A stretch of DNA of 14,548 bases from Gemmatimonadota bacterium (GCA_022564535.1 JADFLD010000009.1:1-14548); one strand, 5' to 3'; shown: positions 8,529 to 14,548, counted from the first letter of the stretch. Numbers and translations: made by a program. Notes: generated by a model from the sequence alone, not told the origin.

Positions 8529-9551
8529 TCAGCTGCCCGGTGGCGTGTCCTGCTCGCTCGCGAAGTAGCTCCGAAATGTGTCGCCGTGGCCGGGGGGGAG
8601 TCGCAGCTCCACCTGCCGATCCGCCGGGGTTACGCCGCCGACGTATTCGGGGTTGAGGCGAGCGATCTCGGCACGGGTCGTCCCGGCCGCTCGTGCCACG
8701 GCTTCGAACGAAATCGCTCCACGTACCGGGACGCGATCGAACTCGAACGGTTCGGGGTTCGGGACGGCATAACCGTGCGCCTCCGGGTCGGAGGCGACGA
8801 TGAGTGCCCCGATCAAGTTGGGTAGGAAGTCTGCCGTTTCCTTCGGGAGAACGTTGCGCAGGGCCCAGTACAGAGCGTCGGAGGGCTCGGCGTCGGGGAA
8901 GTATCGATCGAGAATTCCGTGAATCCGATCCGGTCCGGCGTTGTAGGCCGCCAGAGCGAGGAACCACGATCCGAACTCCGCTCGGAGTTGGACGAGGTAG
9001 TCGGCCGCGGCTGCGGTCGAGACGAACGGGTTGCGCCGGTCGTCGACCAGTGGACCCACCTCGATCCCGAAGTCGCGCGCTGTGGCAGCCATGAACTGCC
9101 ACATTCCGACGGCACTCGCCGAGCTCACCGCGGACGGACTGTACCCACTCTCGATGACCGGCAGGTAACGGAGAGACCAGGGCAGATCGTGGGCCGCGAG
9201 GGTCGTGTCGACCATCCTCTCGAAGCCGGTCATGCGCGTGAGGTACGAGGGCATCCATTCGGAAAAATTGGTCTCCCAAAACCCGATCCACCGTTCAACT
9301 TCGGCCCGAAACTCAGGATCGTGGAGTAGGGGAGAGGCCAGCAGCTCGTCCTCGATCCCCCAGAATTGCACGGGCAGCAGTGGGTGGTCCGTCGAGACGA
9401 CGGGACCCGACGGCCGTGCAGCGCGGGCGAGCCTCGTCACGTCGTCGCGCACGCGCACCTCTGCCCGGGTGGAGCGCGCCAGCGCGAGTCCCTGTGTGCC
9501 CCATCCCACGAGACAAGCGATGAGTACGAGCAAGAGGCCCGGACTACGCAC
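8529..9551 (-). CDS. Membrane-bound lytic murein transglycosylase D-like, with LysM-like tail
   Basis: This 340-residue exported enzyme cleaves peptidoglycan glycan strands in family 1 fashion. It has an N-terminal signal or anchor helix (LLLVLIACLVGWG). The SLT domain runs from about 120 to 230, with catalytic Glu134 in 'LPVIESGYSPSAVSSASAVGMWQFM', then 'DDRRNPFVSTAAAADYL' and 'FLALAAYNAGPDRI', the standard motif order. Residues about 274-318 ('VRGAISFEAVARAAGTTRAEIARLNPEY') look like one degenerate LysM wall-binding module; MltD proteins often carry several. The start is GTG 9551, with AAGGGG five to six bases upstream. It is divergent from the membrane protein at 9801 and upstream of the Tat aminotransferase on the same strand. 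Confidence 0.9.
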   Translation of the reverse strand: MRSPGLLLVLIACLVGWGTQGLALARSTRAEVRVRDDVTRLARAARPSGPVVSTDHPLLPVQFWGIEDELLASPLLHDPEFRAEVERWIGFWETNFSEWMPSYLTRMTGFERMVDTTLAAHDLPWSLRYLPVIESGYSPSAVSSASAVGMWQFMAATARDFGIEVGPLVDDRRNPFVSTAAAADYLVQLRAEFGSWFLALAAYNAGPDRIHGILDRYFPDAEPSDALYWALRNVLPKETADFLPNLIGALIVASDPEAHGYAVPNPEPFEFDRVPVRGAISFEAVARAAGTTRAEIARLNPEYVGGVTPADRQVELRLPPGHGDTFRSYFASEQDTPPGS

Positions 9552-9800
9552 TGCATCCCCTTCGGGCGGCCGGCGGAGTACGCGTCGAACACACAGTCCA
9601 TCCTCTCACTTCATCCGTCCTTCGTCCAAATTCGTTGCGTCCGGGCCGCGCTCTGCTCGTGCGTCCTCTTCCACTTGGACGTCCTCGGCGCCTCGTAGGT
9701 TGCGTCGGCTGATCAAGGTGAGCCGACCTCGTCTGCAACTCCCAGCTCGTTCGAAGCGTCCAATCTTTCAAATAGCCCTAGCGACGTGAGGAAGTGAGGA
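9552..9800. promoter_or_regulatory. Divergent intergenic region with a perfect 7-bp inverted repeat
   Basis: About 250 bp lie between the transglycosylase start and the plus-strand membrane protein start. Positions 9704-9710 (GTCGGCT) and 9721-9727 (AGCCGAC) are a perfect inverted repeat with a 10-base spacer, which could be an operator or a leader hairpin. GAGG at 9788-9791 is a good ribosome site for the ATG at 9801. No clear promoter consensus was found. Confidence 0.35.
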
Positions 9801-10595
9801 ATGTCAGAGGATCGACTCCACGTGGTCGCGGATGCCGAGGAAGCGGAGAAGTCCGCACTCGAGTCCACGGCGCTGGCCGAGTTGGACGACTCTAACCCTT
9901 CGAACACTCTTGCGACCGTCGGACCGATGGTCTCCGCGCTCGTCGAGGCACTCGGTCAGATCGGCGCCTCGGGTTCCCGGGAGGTTGCCCTGGAAGCCCG
10001 CAGTCGAGCGATCCGCGCAGAGGCCAGAGAGGAGGCGCACCATCGCTTCCGTCTCTCGCGCATCGGCTCCGGATGCGCCGCAGGCGCCTTGTCCGGTCTC
10101 TGGTTGTTGCCTCAGGTCGTCGCTGCATGGGGAGCCGGAGGCTTGGCCACGGCGTTGGAATCGTCGCTCCTCGCTCCGATGTTCGCCTACTCCTTGTTCG
10201 ATCCGATCGCATTTGGCCTGGCACTGTACGCCTGGCTGTTCTTCGCGCTCACATGGTTCATGGAGCAGAACGACGTCCGGCGCATCGATTGGGTCACGAC
10301 GGATAGCGCCCGGGCGGTCCTCGTTCGGCGGGCGGTTCTTACGGCGAGGCAGCGGGGCGAACAGGACTCCATCCGGAAGTCCGACCTTCGCGACGCGTTG
10401 GGTCGGGGCTTGAGGCCGTCGTTCGCGCTCCGCCTGCTGGGCGCTCGTGACGTGTCTGCGTCCTTCCTCGACCGGGTGACGGGTCAGCACATCGCCGAGC
10501 TGATCGCCCAAGGCGTTCTCGCCCCCTCCACCGAGGCATCGCTGAGCCCCCGGTATCTGGTGGCGGAAGACGTGTCGAGCGAGTTGCAGCCTTAG
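9801..10595 (+). CDS. Unrecognised membrane protein with two central helices
   Basis: I do not recognise this 264-residue product. Residues 1-85 are acidic then Arg/Glu/Ala-rich and probably helical (EVALEARSRAIRAEAREEAHHR). Two hydrophobic segments follow, about 89-111 (weak, containing GLWLLPQVVAAWGAG) and 133-154 (strong, FDPIAFGLALYAWLFFALTWF), separated by a short linker. The C-terminal 110 residues are soluble and basic at first ('DVRRIDWVTTDSARAVLVRRAVLTARQRG') and predicted helical. No signal peptide or catalytic motif is visible. The topology suggests both ends on the same side, probably cytoplasmic (inference). ATG 9801 has GAGG nine bases upstream. The base composition and codon use resemble the neighbours. 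It stands alone, divergent from the transglycosylase and followed by a hairpin. Confidence 0.75.
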   Translation: MSEDRLHVVADAEEAEKSALESTALAELDDSNPSNTLATVGPMVSALVEALGQIGASGSREVALEARSRAIRAEAREEAHHRFRLSRIGSGCAAGALSGLWLLPQVVAAWGAGGLATALESSLLAPMFAYSLFDPIAFGLALYAWLFFALTWFMEQNDVRRIDWVTTDSARAVLVRRAVLTARQRGEQDSIRKSDLRDALGRGLRPSFALRLLGARDVSASFLDRVTGQHIAELIAQGVLAPSTEASLSPRYLVAEDVSSELQP

Positions 10596-10615
10596 GAGCG
10601 CCGACGCGGGCGCTC
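10596..10615 (+). terminator. Hairpin immediately after the membrane protein gene
   Basis: GAGCGCC at 10596-10602 pairs perfectly with GGCGCTC at 10609-10615 around a 6-base loop, starting one base after the TAG stop. There is no T tract (CTCTG follows), so it may be a weak terminator or an mRNA 3'-end stabiliser. Confidence 0.45.
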
Positions 10616-10830
10616 TCTGCTACGCGAGCTTCGACGCGTCCATCAACTCGACCGGCAAACTCCGGGTGGAGAAGGCTGTCCTGGCGGTCCCCGGCGATCA
10701 CTTCGGAGGATGGATCACAACCTGCGTCTCGGCTTCGGGAATCTCGGAGGACGAATTGGTCGAGGGACTCAGGCAAGTGCGCGGACGATCGACGAGGTGC
10801 GCGGATAGCGACCGGCAGTTAACGCGGTAA
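10612..10830 (+). pseudogene. C-terminal remnant of a class I aminotransferase
   Basis: In the frame starting at 10612 the sequence reads 'ALCYASFDASINSTGKLRVE', then 'KAVLAVPGDHFGGW' and 'SASGISEDELVEGLRQVRG', ending at a TAA at 10828-10830. The pattern 'INST..LR.EK.VL.VPGDHFG' followed by 'EGLR' is typical of the small C-terminal domain of fold-type I aminotransferases (aspartate/tyrosine/aromatic group). The frame has no ATG start, and the roughly 300 upstream residues including the PLP lysine are absent; the preceding gene ends directly before it. It is best read as a truncated gene left by a rearrangement. Homology fades near 10785, where the opposite-strand kinase-like remnant ends. Confidence 0.6.
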
Positions 10831-10882
10831 TCGTCCGGTAGCGGCTTTCGATGGCGGCGTTCAGGCGGGTGATGTTGCTCAT
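10769..10882 (-). pseudogene. Remnant of a Ser/Thr protein kinase N-terminus
   Basis: The minus strand encodes a 37-residue reading frame from ATG 10882 beginning 'MSNITRLNAAIESRYR', then unrelated sequence to a TGA at 10769-10771. The segment 'RLNAAxExRYR' is the usual start of PknB-type kinases in Gemmatimonadota, where it runs into the glycine-rich 'IERELGxGGMATVYLA' loop; here that loop and everything after it is missing. The upstream bases match those in front of the gene at 12388. I read it as a truncated 5' end, not a functional gene. Identification of the kinase origin rests on my knowledge of the family. Confidence 0.5.
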
Positions 10883-10925
10883 GCGGGCTCAGATGCTACA
10901 CAGGGCAGGAATCCGCGAGCAGATG
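10859..10925 (-). repeat. Imperfect direct repeat, copy A (kinase-type 5' end)
   Basis: This 67-bp stretch matches 12356-12431. Shared blocks are GTTCAGGCGGGTGA, GCTCATGCGG, ACACAGG and GAATCCGCGAGCAGATG; copy A lacks 9 bp between the first two blocks. It covers the first eight codons of the kinase-like remnant and about 43 bp upstream of its ATG, so both the start region and the leader are conserved. Confidence 0.8.
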
Positions 10926-11149
10926 CGAGAGAAGATTATCTGAAGGCCTTGGGATTCGTTGAAAGGCCACATTCGTGGCTTGATTTAGGTGTGCCGACTC
11001 GTCTCGCTACGCAGGTCCTAGGCCAGATGCCCCGTCGCCATCCCACCCTCACCGAGTATCACGCTCGATGCGATAAGCGGCCTTCTGGGGCTGCTTCAGG
11101 CGATCTGCGGTCGCTGCCGCTCATATCGCCGGGTCGCACAGGCCAGGCC
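10926..11149. other. Intergenic stretch without a supported gene
   Basis: No supported gene is seen between the kinase-like remnant and the end of the Big2 gene. A plus-strand reading frame from a TTG at 10949 runs into the Big2 gene in antisense, lacks a ribosome site and has no recognisable motif. The stretch is slightly richer in A/T than the neighbouring genes. Confidence 0.4.
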
Positions 11150-12388
11150 CTAACGCTGCTCAATCGTGAACTTCGCGATCAGTTCCCCGATGTTGTCGTC
11201 ATAATAGCCGGCTGTCCCGCTGAAGCCGATCGCGTCCGCGAAACCCAGATACAGGCGACTCGCAGCGTCAGGGACAACGAACTCTTGGATCGACCCTGAA
11301 CCCATGCCGGTGAGTGCGTCGCCGATGTAGAAGGTTTGGCCCAACTCTGGCGAGATGGACGTGAAATCGTCGGCGTTTGAGAAATTCAAGATCGTTGGGG
11401 CGGACGAGCCAGGTGCTGCGTCCGACAGGAAGACTCCGACCAGGAACATCGCGCGACCGTCGTGTCTGATTCCGGAGATTCCTCCCAGTGATTCGATGTT
11501 CGTCGAGCGAACCGACCCGTCAGGTCCGTTGGTGCCTCCACCGCTCCCGCAGCAGCCCACGGCGCCAGCTACGGTCGAGAACGTCAGTACCTGCCCATCT
11601 TGTGCAAGGAATGAGACGCCCGGCGGGAGGATGCCGGGGGATCCGTTCATCGGCGGCAGTACGCTGCTACCGGCGCCGAAGATGTTTGACCTTCCATCGA
11701 CCACGATTCCGTCGTCCCCAGCGACGATGACTCGAATAGAGTCGGTGACATCGCCGGATTGGACGACTACATCCGTGGCCCCGTCGGCGATGCCGGTGAT
11801 CGTTGTTCCGTCCACGGAGGCAACGTCTGGTGACCGGCTAATCAGGAGTAGCGGCGGATCGATGATTTCGGTTTCACCGGCGTCACGCACGACTGCTACA
11901 ATCGTGAGCGTCCCATCCCTCCCCAAGACCGCGAGCCGCGGAGACACGACGACTTCGACCGGCACCTGCGCCACGGTGACCTCGGCGGTGCCCGTGACCC
12001 CGCCCGCCCTGGCGCTGATCGTGGCTTCTCCGTTGGCGACCGCCCCAACGAGCCCGGACGGGCCAACTGTTGCGACACTCGTGTTCGAGGAAGTCCAGGC
12101 GAACACCGTGCCACCGACGATCGCGTCGGCCCCATCTCTCGCTTCGGCAGACAACTGTAGCTCCTCTCCCACGAACACCAACGAGACGTTCGCTGGCGTG
12201 ATGGCAACAGATGCGACCACTGGCTCTTCTGGACCCGTTCCGTCGTCGCCGCCGCAGGACCCGAGTCCAAGGTATGCGACGATCAGGAACAGGCGTCGCG
12301 ACCGAGCTCCTCGCTCCGAATGAAAGGCGCGGAGATGGCGTCCTTCTAGAACTGAGTTCAGGCGGGTGACGGCGTCGGAATCGCTCAT
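11150..12388 (-). CDS. Lipoprotein with two Big2-like domains and a LecA-like C-terminal domain
   Basis: This 412-residue product (ATG 12388) is probably a cell-surface adhesin-type lipoprotein. Residues 1-30 are an unusual polar leader whose start, 'MSDSDAVTRLNSVLEGR', resembles a kinase N-terminus. The signal peptide proper is 31-45 ('RRLFLIVAYLGLGSC', lipobox LGSC, Cys45). Big2-like immunoglobulin folds are at about 57-140 ('VASVAITPANVSLVFVGEEL', 'SNTSVATVGPSGLVGAVANG') and 143-224. Residues 225-412 resemble PA-IL/LecA-like domains: 'GVSFLAQDGQVLTFS', 'FLVGVFLSD', 'FYIGDALTGMGSGSIQEFVV', 'RLYLGFADA' and 'GYYDDNIGELIAKFTI', the last matching the Ca/sugar-binding loop region of LecA. Sugar binding is inference. 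There is no ATG or GTG between residue 1 and the signal peptide, so the kinase-like leader supplies the only good start. A TTG at 12397 is possible. No Shine-Dalgarno is evident. Confidence 0.82.
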   Translation of the reverse strand: MSDSDAVTRLNSVLEGRHLRAFHSERGARSRRLFLIVAYLGLGSCGGDDGTGPEEPVVASVAITPANVSLVFVGEELQLSAEARDGADAIVGGTVFAWTSSNTSVATVGPSGLVGAVANGEATISARAGGVTGTAEVTVAQVPVEVVVSPRLAVLGRDGTLTIVAVVRDAGETEIIDPPLLLISRSPDVASVDGTTITGIADGATDVVVQSGDVTDSIRVIVAGDDGIVVDGRSNIFGAGSSVLPPMNGSPGILPPGVSFLAQDGQVLTFSTVAGAVGCCGSGGGTNGPDGSVRSTNIESLGGISGIRHDGRAMFLVGVFLSDAAPGSSAPTILNFSNADDFTSISPELGQTFYIGDALTGMGSGSIQEFVVPDAASRLYLGFADAIGFSGTAGYYDDNIGELIAKFTIEQR

Positions 12389-12431
12389 GCGGATCAAAAT
12401 GCGACACAGGTCACGAATCCGCGAGCAGATG
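12356..12431 (-). repeat. Imperfect direct repeat, copy B (captured kinase-type 5' end)
   Basis: This 76-bp copy matches 10859-10925. It spans the first eleven codons of the Big2 lipoprotein gene and about 43 bp upstream of its ATG at 12388. The region upstream of the ATG is conserved in both copies (CATCTGCTCGCGGATTC and CCTGTGT on the minus strand), consistent with a shared promoter or untranslated leader. Confidence 0.8.
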
Positions 12432-12790
12432 GCTTACAGCACACCCTACGAGGCCCGCAAAGCGCGTTCTAAGCGTCTTCGGTGCTTCCTCGGATCGCGA
12501 GGGTAAAGCAAGAGCAGCCTCGGAGCCTAGGAAGCCCAAACCGGTAACGGCGTCTTCACCGCGCGGTAACGGGCACGTTGCACATCTCGCGAGGGACGAT
12601 CGCGGGGATGAGCGTCCAGCCGGGACATCGCAGTCAGTGACTGAAGGGCGCATCGATCGCCATCAGACTTCGGCTACACAGCACGGGCGACGCGCGGCCG
12701 ATTGGCCATCCCGGCCTTCACAGCGCAACATATCTCGAACGACTCGACGGACTTTCCGGCGAGCCCGCCATCCGAGATGGGAGATTCGAG
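12432..12790. other. Intergenic region between divergent Big2 and cupin genes
   Basis: About 360 bp lie between the captured leader and the cupin gene start. Promoters for both directions are expected. No convincing gene, RNA or terminator was found; reading frames here lack ribosome sites and family motifs. The ribosome site of the cupin gene (GGGAG, 12779-12783) is at the right edge. Confidence 0.4.
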
Positions 12791-13195
12791 ATGAGAGCAA
12801 TCGTCGTCGGCGTGGCCGCTCTGGCCTTGACGGTCGGTGCCTGCGCTGAGGCTGCCGAGGAGCAAGCTGCGGAGGTGGAGATCACGCGCCGCATTCCCCA
12901 GTTCGAGAATGAGTACGTCGAGGTCTGGAAGAGCGTGATCATGCCGGACCAGCCCCTGAGCATGCATCGCCACGACAATCCGCGGGTGATCATCGCGCTG
13001 AAGGGCGGCACGCTGACGATTGTGAACGAGGCGGGGGAGGAGCACAGCCTGACATGGGAGACCGGTGGCGCCTATTGGCTCGACGCCGATCCTCCCGGTG
13101 AGCTTCACGGTGACGTGAACAGGGGTTCGGGGCCGGTCGAAGTGATCGTCGTACAGCTGAAGGGTGTCGCTGGGGAAGGCGACAGCAAGCCATGA
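12791..13195 (+). CDS. Small cupin-domain lipoprotein
   Basis: This 134-residue protein is a single cupin barrel with a lipoprotein signal (ALTVGAC, Cys18). Cupin motif 1 is at 58-72 (MHRHDNPRVIIALKGG) with metal-ligand candidates His59 and His61, but the usual Glu position is occupied by Asn-Pro-Arg. Motif 2 at 101-110 (PPGELHGDVN) fits the PxG-x2-H-x3-N pattern, giving His106 as the third ligand. The two motifs are about 30 residues apart. Such small cupins bind a metal or small ligand; no reaction can be assigned. ATG 12791 is preceded by GGGAG with a 7-base spacing. The stop overlaps the next start in ATGA, so it is translationally coupled to the NHL-propeller gene, and the two may act together in the periplasm. 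Confidence 0.88.
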   Translation: MRAIVVGVAALALTVGACAEAAEEQAAEVEITRRIPQFENEYVEVWKSVIMPDQPLSMHRHDNPRVIIALKGGTLTIVNEAGEEHSLTWETGGAYWLDADPPGELHGDVNRGSGPVEVIVVQLKGVAGEGDSKP

Positions 13196-14382
13196 AAGGG
13201 ATCCACACGGTCTCTACTGTAGTCGCAGGGCTCGCTCTGATCAGCGTTCTCGGACTCGCTTCGGCGTGTCTGGACGACGTCGCGGAGACGGCGGACGGGG
13301 GCGTCGAGGCGCCGATCTTCGAAGTCGACCCCTTCTGGCCGAAGCCGCTCCCCAACCACTGGATCCTCGGATCCACCATCGGCGTGTCCGTCGACTCCCG
13401 GGATCACGTCTGGATCATCCATCGGCAGGACACCTTCGACGAGCGCACCGAGATCAACGCCGTCGCCGATCCACCGACCGCCGAGTGCTGCGTGCCCGCC
13501 CCGCCCGTCTTGGAGTTCGACCCGGCCGGAAACCTCGTCGGCTCTTGGGGCGGGCCGAGCGAAGAGTACGACTGGCCTCAGTCGAATCATGGGATCACGG
13601 TCGACCACATGGACAACGTCTGGATCGGAGGGAACGGGCAGAACGACTCGCATATCCTGAAGTTCACGCGCACCGGCGACTTCCTTCTGCAGCTGGGCGA
13701 GCCGTTCATGCGCACCGGAAGCAATGATGCCGAAAACTACTGGAGGGTCGCCGAGGTCTCGATCGATCCGGAAGCGAACGAGGTGTTCGTCGCGGACGGC
13801 TACGGTAACAAGCGCGTCGCCGTGCTCGACATCCGCACGGGGGAGATGAAGCGCCACTGGGGCGCGTACGGAAATCGACCGGACGACTCGCCGATTCCTC
13901 CGTACAGCCCGGACGACCCACCCGCACGACAGTTCCGCAGCCCCGTCCACTGTGCACAGATCTCGCACGACGGACTCGTGTACGTCTGCGACAGGGCGAG
14001 CGACCGCATTCAGGTCTTTCTGCGCGACGGTACGTTCGTCCGCGAAGCGTTCGTCGCTCCGGCGACGCTCGGTTCGGGCTCGGTGTGGGACATCGCCTTC
14101 TCACACGATCCCGAGCAGCGCTTCCTCTACCTCGCCGACGGATCCAACAAGAAGGTGCACATACTCGACCGCGAGACCTTGGAGGTGCTCACGACCTTCG
14201 GTGGCGGTGGTCGTCAGCCGGGACAGTTCTACGGTGTGCACAGCATCGCCGTGGACTCGCAGGGCAACGTTTACACGACCGAGACCTACGAAGGGAAGCG
14301 GGTGCAGAAGTTCCTCTTCCGCGGACTCGGCCGCGTGACTACCGAGGATCAGGGGCCGCCGTGGCCGCGGGCGGGCGGCTAG
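13192..14382 (+). CDS. NHL-type beta-propeller lipoprotein (six-bladed propeller)
   Basis: This 396-residue secreted protein has a signal peptide with a lipobox-like site (LASAC, Cys26). The body is made of NHL-like blades: 'IGVSVDSRDHVWIIHR', 'VLEFDPAGNLVGSWGG', 'HGITVDHMDNVWIGG', 'ILKFTRTGDFLLQLG', 'VSIDPEANEVFVADGYGNKRVAVLD', 'DGLVYVCDRASDRIQVF', 'RFLYLADGSNKKVHILD' and 'IAVDSQGNVYTTETYEGKRVQKF'. The 'ECCVPAPPVLEFD' segment recurs in my memory in Acidobacteriota and Gemmatimonadota propellers of this kind. The fold resembles peptidyl-hydroxyglycine lyase-like propellers, but no catalytic assignment is possible. The ATG overlaps the cupin stop by 4 bp, indicating an operon. Its stop is only 31 bp from the transposase stop, so the insertion element lies just downstream. 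Confidence 0.9.
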   Translation: MKGIHTVSTVVAGLALISVLGLASACLDDVAETADGGVEAPIFEVDPFWPKPLPNHWILGSTIGVSVDSRDHVWIIHRQDTFDERTEINAVADPPTAECCVPAPPVLEFDPAGNLVGSWGGPSEEYDWPQSNHGITVDHMDNVWIGGNGQNDSHILKFTRTGDFLLQLGEPFMRTGSNDAENYWRVAEVSIDPEANEVFVADGYGNKRVAVLDIRTGEMKRHWGAYGNRPDDSPIPPYSPDDPPARQFRSPVHCAQISHDGLVYVCDRASDRIQVFLRDGTFVREAFVAPATLGSGSVWDIAFSHDPEQRFLYLADGSNKKVHILDRETLEVLTTFGGGGRQPGQFYGVHSIAVDSQGNVYTTETYEGKRVQKFLFRGLGRVTTEDQGPPWPRAGG

Positions 14383-14397
14383 CCCCGGTGCGCCCTA

Positions 14398-14548
14398 CTT
14401 GTTCAGAGGCTCCCTAGTGTTGTGCTGCCAAAGTCTGTAGCCCACGGTTGATCTTCGTGATGATTTCTTCAGCGGACTTGGTCCAGACGAAGGGAGTGGG
14501 GTCCAGATTGCGGCGGTCGAGGTAGAGGGTGATGGCGTCGATGAGTTG
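14398..14548 (-). mobile_element. Probable right end of an IS630-type element
   Basis: The transposase tail runs off the right edge. IS630 elements insert at TA, and a TA at 14396-14397 precedes CTTGTTCAGAGGCTCC, which may be the terminal inverted repeat reaching the transposase stop. The exact boundary is inferred, because the other end is not in view. Confidence 0.5.
14414..14548 (-). CDS. IS630-family transposase, C-terminus (cut by window edge)
   Basis: The minus strand encodes 44 residues ending at TAG 14414-14416: 'QLIDAITLYLDRRNLDPTPF' followed by 'VWTKSAEEIITKINRG'. The block 'N.DPTPFVWTKSAEEI' is the standard C-terminal signature of IS630/Tc1-mariner DDE transposases, just after the last catalytic residue. 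The 5' part lies beyond the window, so whether the gene is intact cannot be judged. Confidence 0.88.
   Translation of the reverse strand, partial: QLIDAITLYLDRRNLDPTPFVWTKSAEEIITKINRGLQTLAAQH

Noticed and set aside
8428..9291. Minus-strand frame overlapping the transglycosylase in another frame
   Set aside because: Arg/Pro/Gly-rich translation; the SLT motifs are in the other frame.
9804..10511. Minus-strand frame opposite the membrane protein
   Set aside because: No motif or ribosome site; the plus-strand gene has membrane helices and a good ribosome site.
10949..11299. Small plus-strand frame from TTG 10949
   Set aside because: No ribosome site, no motif, and half of it is antisense to the Big2 gene.
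11355..12323. 322-codon plus-strand frame opposite the Big2 gene
   Set aside because: Thr/Ser/Pro-rich mirror of Big2 codons; Big2 domains and lipobox are on the minus strand.
12411..12653. 80-codon minus-strand frame upstream of the Big2 gene
   Set aside because: It overlaps the conserved leader, has no ribosome site and no recognisable feature.
13105..13968. 287-codon minus-strand frame opposite the NHL propeller
   Set aside because: Arg/Val/Asp-rich shadow; the plus strand carries clear NHL blades and a lipobox.
1..14548. CRISPR array, tRNA or rRNA
   Set aside because: No regularly spaced repeats, no tRNA-like TPsiC arm signature in the gaps and no rRNA-like stretch were seen.

Overview
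The window is GC-rich bacterial DNA. Its mix is ATP-binding-subunit-free FtsX/MacB permeases of the ADOP type, Big2-domain lipoproteins with a 'CGGDDGTGPEEP'-like mature start, many lipoprotein signal peptides, and traces of Ser/Thr-kinase 5' ends reading 'TRLNxxxExR'. This combination is most typical of Gemmatimonadota, with Acidobacteriota as the alternative. The assignment is inference from gene content and style; there is no rRNA or other phylogenetic marker here. No tRNA, rRNA or CRISPR array was seen.

Layout. (1) 3-1436 (+): C-terminal part of an ADOP permease, cut by the window edge. It converges on a two-gene minus-strand operon (5601 to 1452): a complete 812-aa ADOP permease, then a putative lipoprotein fusing a YVTN beta-propeller to a TIKI/TraB-like GX2H domain. 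(2) 5705-7171 (+): a formylglycine-type sulfatase lipoprotein, divergent from the operon and overlapping by 4 bp at its stop with a convergent Tat-exported class V aminotransferase (8403-7168). (3) 9551-8529 (-): an MltD-like lytic transglycosylase, divergent from an unrecognised two-helix membrane protein (9801-10595). (4) 10596-12432: a rearranged stretch holding the C-terminal remnant of a class I aminotransferase, a remnant of a kinase N-terminus, and a Big2 lipoprotein with a LecA-like C-terminal domain. The start codon and upstream region of the Big2 gene appear to come from a second kinase-type 5' end, which forms an imperfect direct repeat of about 70 bp with the first. (5) 12791-14382 (+): a translationally coupled pair, a cupin lipoprotein followed by an NHL-type beta-propeller lipoprotein. 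(6) 14414-14548 (-): the C-terminus of an IS630-family transposase running off the window.

Functional theme. Most intact products are predicted to act outside the cytoplasmic membrane: five carry a lipobox-like cysteine (the one in the propeller-TIKI protein is weak), one has a Tat motif, one is a wall-cleaving enzyme and two are export-type permeases. The set looks like a surface and periplasm-oriented accessory region rather than one pathway. The most unusual items are the propeller-TIKI fusion next to an orphan permease and the captured kinase 5' cassette in front of the Big2-lectin gene.
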